DNA from: Hoeflea_A sp039025395
Lineage (GTDB): Bacteria; Pseudomonadota; Alphaproteobacteria; Rhizobiales; Rhizobiaceae
Assembly: GCA_039025395.1 (NCBI GenBank)
Contig: JBCCOK010000025.1
Span: forward strand, 1 to 64,000
Reading direction: 5' to 3'
Length of the DNA stretch: 64,000 bases
Shown: piece after piece, positions 62,153 to 64,000 of the stretch
Position numbering within the stretch: the stretch's first letter is position 1
Layout of the letters: the number at the start of each line of letters is the position of its first letter
The notes under the pieces: generated by a model
Database searches by the model: none
What the model saw: the letters and a program-made list of their open reading frames with translations, nothing else
What the model was told of the DNA's origin: nothing
Made by a program: the position numbers and the translations under genes

Positions 62153-62530
62153 TCATTGACCGGGGCAGCGTTTGAGCGGGCCGTTTGTCAGCGTGAAATC
62201 CCAGCGCAGGGTCAGATTCTCGTCGGACAGGGTCAAGCCGAGGAGATAGCTGCGGACCGCATCCTCGCCACACAGGGCCTGCGCGCCCGTCACGACGTCG
62301 TTCTCGCGCGTCTCCAAGGGACCCCAGTCCAGGCGGCACCAGATCTGGCCGTGACGCAACCAGCCCGAATTGATCATGAACGGTTCCGCCATGACGGTCC
62401 CGCCCTCCATAATCGACGTCCGCGCACATTGGCCGGGAGTGCCCCATGTGCCGTAAAATACGGCGCGGTCATCGGCAGCAGCGGGTAAGGCTGTCAGGAC
62501 GATGACGGCGATCAAGAAAGACAAGCGCAT
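62153..62530 (-). CDS. Secreted hypothetical protein
   Basis: A 125-residue protein with a signal peptide cleaved after LTALPAAA, then a mature domain rich in Trp and Cys (three Cys: TPGQCARTS, QIWCRLDW and KRCPGQ, plus one in ALCGEDAV). The Cys residues may form disulfides in the periplasm. I do not know the family. It is convergent with the quinone reductase gene, 24 bp between stops. Confidence 0.65.
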   Translation of the reverse strand: MRLSFLIAVIVLTALPAAADDRAVFYGTWGTPGQCARTSIMEGGTVMAEPFMINSGWLRHGQIWCRLDWGPLETRENDVVTGAQALCGEDAVRSYLLGLTLSDENLTLRWDFTLTNGPLKRCPGQ

Positions 62531-62798
62531 GATACCCGGATAGCCGATGCCAGCGATATAACCAAATCACTTCGCCCTGATCATTGCGCTTCCATCGGGA
62601 CTCCGCCCTCGCAGGCCTCTCACGGGACATTGATCCGCTTTTGATTGGCGACCGATCAGCCTGGGGCCGTAAGGTGGCGGCGCGTGGTTGGTCGCCCGCA
62701 TTTTGGCATGGCAGCACTGCACGCAGCGAAATTAACGGGCCGGGGCATCGCCGCGCCAGCCATTTGATCCTTGAACTGATACGCGAAAGGCTTTTCGT

Positions 62799-64000
62799 AT
62801 GACATTGGCAATCGGCTCTCATTCCCGCCTTATCGCGTCCGCATGTGTGGTCGCTGTTCTTTGTCTATTCGGATCATGGAGCGTGCAGGCGCAGGATAAC
62901 GCTCCGCTGCCCGACTATGTCATCGAGGCATTCGGTGAACGGCCATCAGTTCCGCAAGGTCCGCTTTCCGAGGAACTGCAGTCTGCGGTTCAGGTGGCCT
63001 TTGTTGACAGCATCGCGCAATCGTCCTGGGGCAGCGCGCAAACGGAAGCTTTGAATGCGATCGCCGCTTCGAAAGACCCTCGGCTCGGCTGGATCATCAG
63101 CGATCTGCTGCGCTTTGCATCGTCGCCGCAATTGAACGCGATCCTGGCCAATGCCGCGTCCGAACTTTTGGGCAGGGACCTGTCGGCACGAAATGCCTGG
63201 GGTGGCGTGACTGACCATCTCATCGCCTGGGACATACCGGCGCCGCCGGGCTATCTGGATGTCAAACGGTCGATCTTCACCAGCATCATTCCCGGCTGGG
63301 ACCGGATTTTCGTCGAAGGCGATATCGATTGGCGGCTGGTGTCCTGGGGCGGCGTGCTGATCGACAACCGGGCGCACGACCGGACCGATGACGTCTGCAA
63401 TTGCATTCCGGCTGCGGACAATCCGGAAGTCATCAGCGCCGACGAGGCAGACTGGCTCGATGATGACGATGTCGTCTTCGGGATTACGATAAACGGCGAG
63501 TCCCGCGCCTATCCGCGGCAGATCATGGAAGTCCGCGAGATGGTCAACGACACGCTTGGCGGACGTGATCTGGGAATTCCCTATTGCACCTTGTGCGGTG
63601 CGGCGCAGGCCTATTTCACCGACCGGCTGCCGGAGGGGATCGAACGGCCGATCCTGCGCACATCCGGTCTGCTCATCCGGTCCAACAAGGTGATGTATGA
63701 TTTGAACACCTACTCGGTATTCGACACGTTTCTCGGCCGCGCCGTCACCGGGCCGCTCGCAGAAAAGGATTTGCAGCTCGAACAGGCGACCGTGGTGACA
63801 ACCGATTGGGGACGGTGGAAAAGAGACCACCCCGAAACAACGGTGTTGAAAGAGCGGTATGCGCTTGGCCGCGATCCCGATTTTCGGAACACGAGGGACG
63901 CGAACGGCCCGATTTTCCCGGTCGGCGATGTCGATCCGAGGCTGCCGGTTCATGAGGATATTATCGGCGCGGTAACCGCCTCGGGCAAACCGGTGGCGTT
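62799..64000 (+). CDS. DUF3179 domain-containing secreted protein, 3' truncated by window edge
   Basis: The frame is open from ATG 62799 to the last base of the window, so about 400 residues are visible and the C-terminus is missing. A signal peptide ends near SVQAQ. DUF3179 signatures are IPYCTLCGAAQAYF and NKVMYDLNTYSVFDTF. The family is periplasmic with unknown function, although its Cys pair could bind metal or form a disulfide. Its start lies in a short gap after the secreted hypothetical gene; no clear ribosome-binding site is seen, but GAAAGG is about 9 nt upstream. Confidence 0.82.
   Translation, partial: MTLAIGSHSRLIASACVVAVLCLFGSWSVQAQDNAPLPDYVIEAFGERPSVPQGPLSEELQSAVQVAFVDSIAQSSWGSAQTEALNAIAASKDPRLGWIISDLLRFASSPQLNAILANAASELLGRDLSARNAWGGVTDHLIAWDIPAPPGYLDVKRSIFTSIIPGWDRIFVEGDIDWRLVSWGGVLIDNRAHDRTDDVCNCIPAADNPEVISADEADWLDDDDVVFGITINGESRAYPRQIMEVREMVNDTLGGRDLGIPYCTLCGAAQAYFTDRLPEGIERPILRTSGLLIRSNKVMYDLNTYSVFDTFLGRAVTGPLAEKDLQLEQATVVTTDWGRWKRDHPETTVLKERYALGRDPDFRNTRDANGPIFPVGDVDPRLPVHEDIIGAVTASGKPVA

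Noticed and set aside
62584..62802. 72-codon plus-strand frame before the DUF3179 gene
   Set aside because: It has no recognisable domain and no ribosome-binding site, and it ends inside the next start codon.
1..64000. CRISPR arrays, tRNA or rRNA genes, insertion sequences, phage genes
   Set aside because: I looked for spaced direct repeats, tRNA arms, transposase motifs and phage structural genes and found none.

Overview
The window is ordinary chromosomal DNA of an alphaproteobacterium, almost certainly Hyphomicrobiales (Rhizobiales) near the Rhizobiaceae/Phyllobacteriaceae/Hoeflea group. The evidence is a fused anthranilate synthase trpE(G) behind a Trp-Trp-Trp leader peptide, an Lrp-type regulator divergent from putA, separate petA-petB-petC genes for the bc1 complex, a moxR-DUF58-DUF4159 block divergent from DUF1285-NUDIX-cca, and a REP-like palindrome that translates as the familiar MDCRVKPG artefact. 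I see no insertion sequence, prophage, integron, CRISPR array, rRNA or tRNA. The assignment comes from remembered family features, not from a search.

Layout. 1-6.5 kb: end of a DUF2333 gene, a PutR-like Lrp regulator divergent from putA, and fhs. 6.5-9 kb: two divergent regulator/target pairs (LysR with a quinol monooxygenase; MarR with a small protein, sharing two near-identical operators). 9-13.3 kb: two amino-acid biosynthesis genes behind leader-peptide attenuators, trpL-trpE(G) and leuL-leuA. Both leader peptides appear leaderless: a 17-bp-spaced promoter ends 6-7 nt before the ATG. 13.3-19.6 kb: mixed accessory genes (alpha/beta hydrolase, a TetR regulator with two HTH domains, a lysozyme-inhibitor-like secreted protein, metallophosphoesterase, NUDIX, glutathionyl-hydroquinone reductase, GNAT). 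19.6-29.8 kb: a translationally coupled minus-strand MoxR/vWA membrane cluster, divergent from DUF1285-NUDIX-cca. 29.8-35.5 kb: purine permease, thioesterase, cysteine hydrolase, orphan substrate-binding protein, hemF, trmL. 36-42.3 kb: two paralogous ABC exporters flanking an MscS channel. 42.4-45.8 kb: petA-petB-petC and apt; petC is interrupted by a frameshift. 46.9-58.4 kb: a long minus-strand housekeeping run (maoC pair, DUF457, ychF, pth, rplY, prs, lipoprotein, DoeA-like M24 protein, pgeF, NDUFAF7-like methyltransferase, lgt). 58.6-64 kb: ubiK, ybjN-proC-csaA, quinone oxidoreductase, and a DUF3179 gene cut by the right edge.

The strongest items to follow are the paired leaderless attenuators, the cytochrome c1 frameshift at a short AG repeat, the tandem-HTH TetR with its 36-bp dyad, the MarR double-operator promoter, the DoeA-like M24 protein without metal ligands, and the four-gene MoxR/vWA cluster. 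I did not find a convincing new defence or mobile system.
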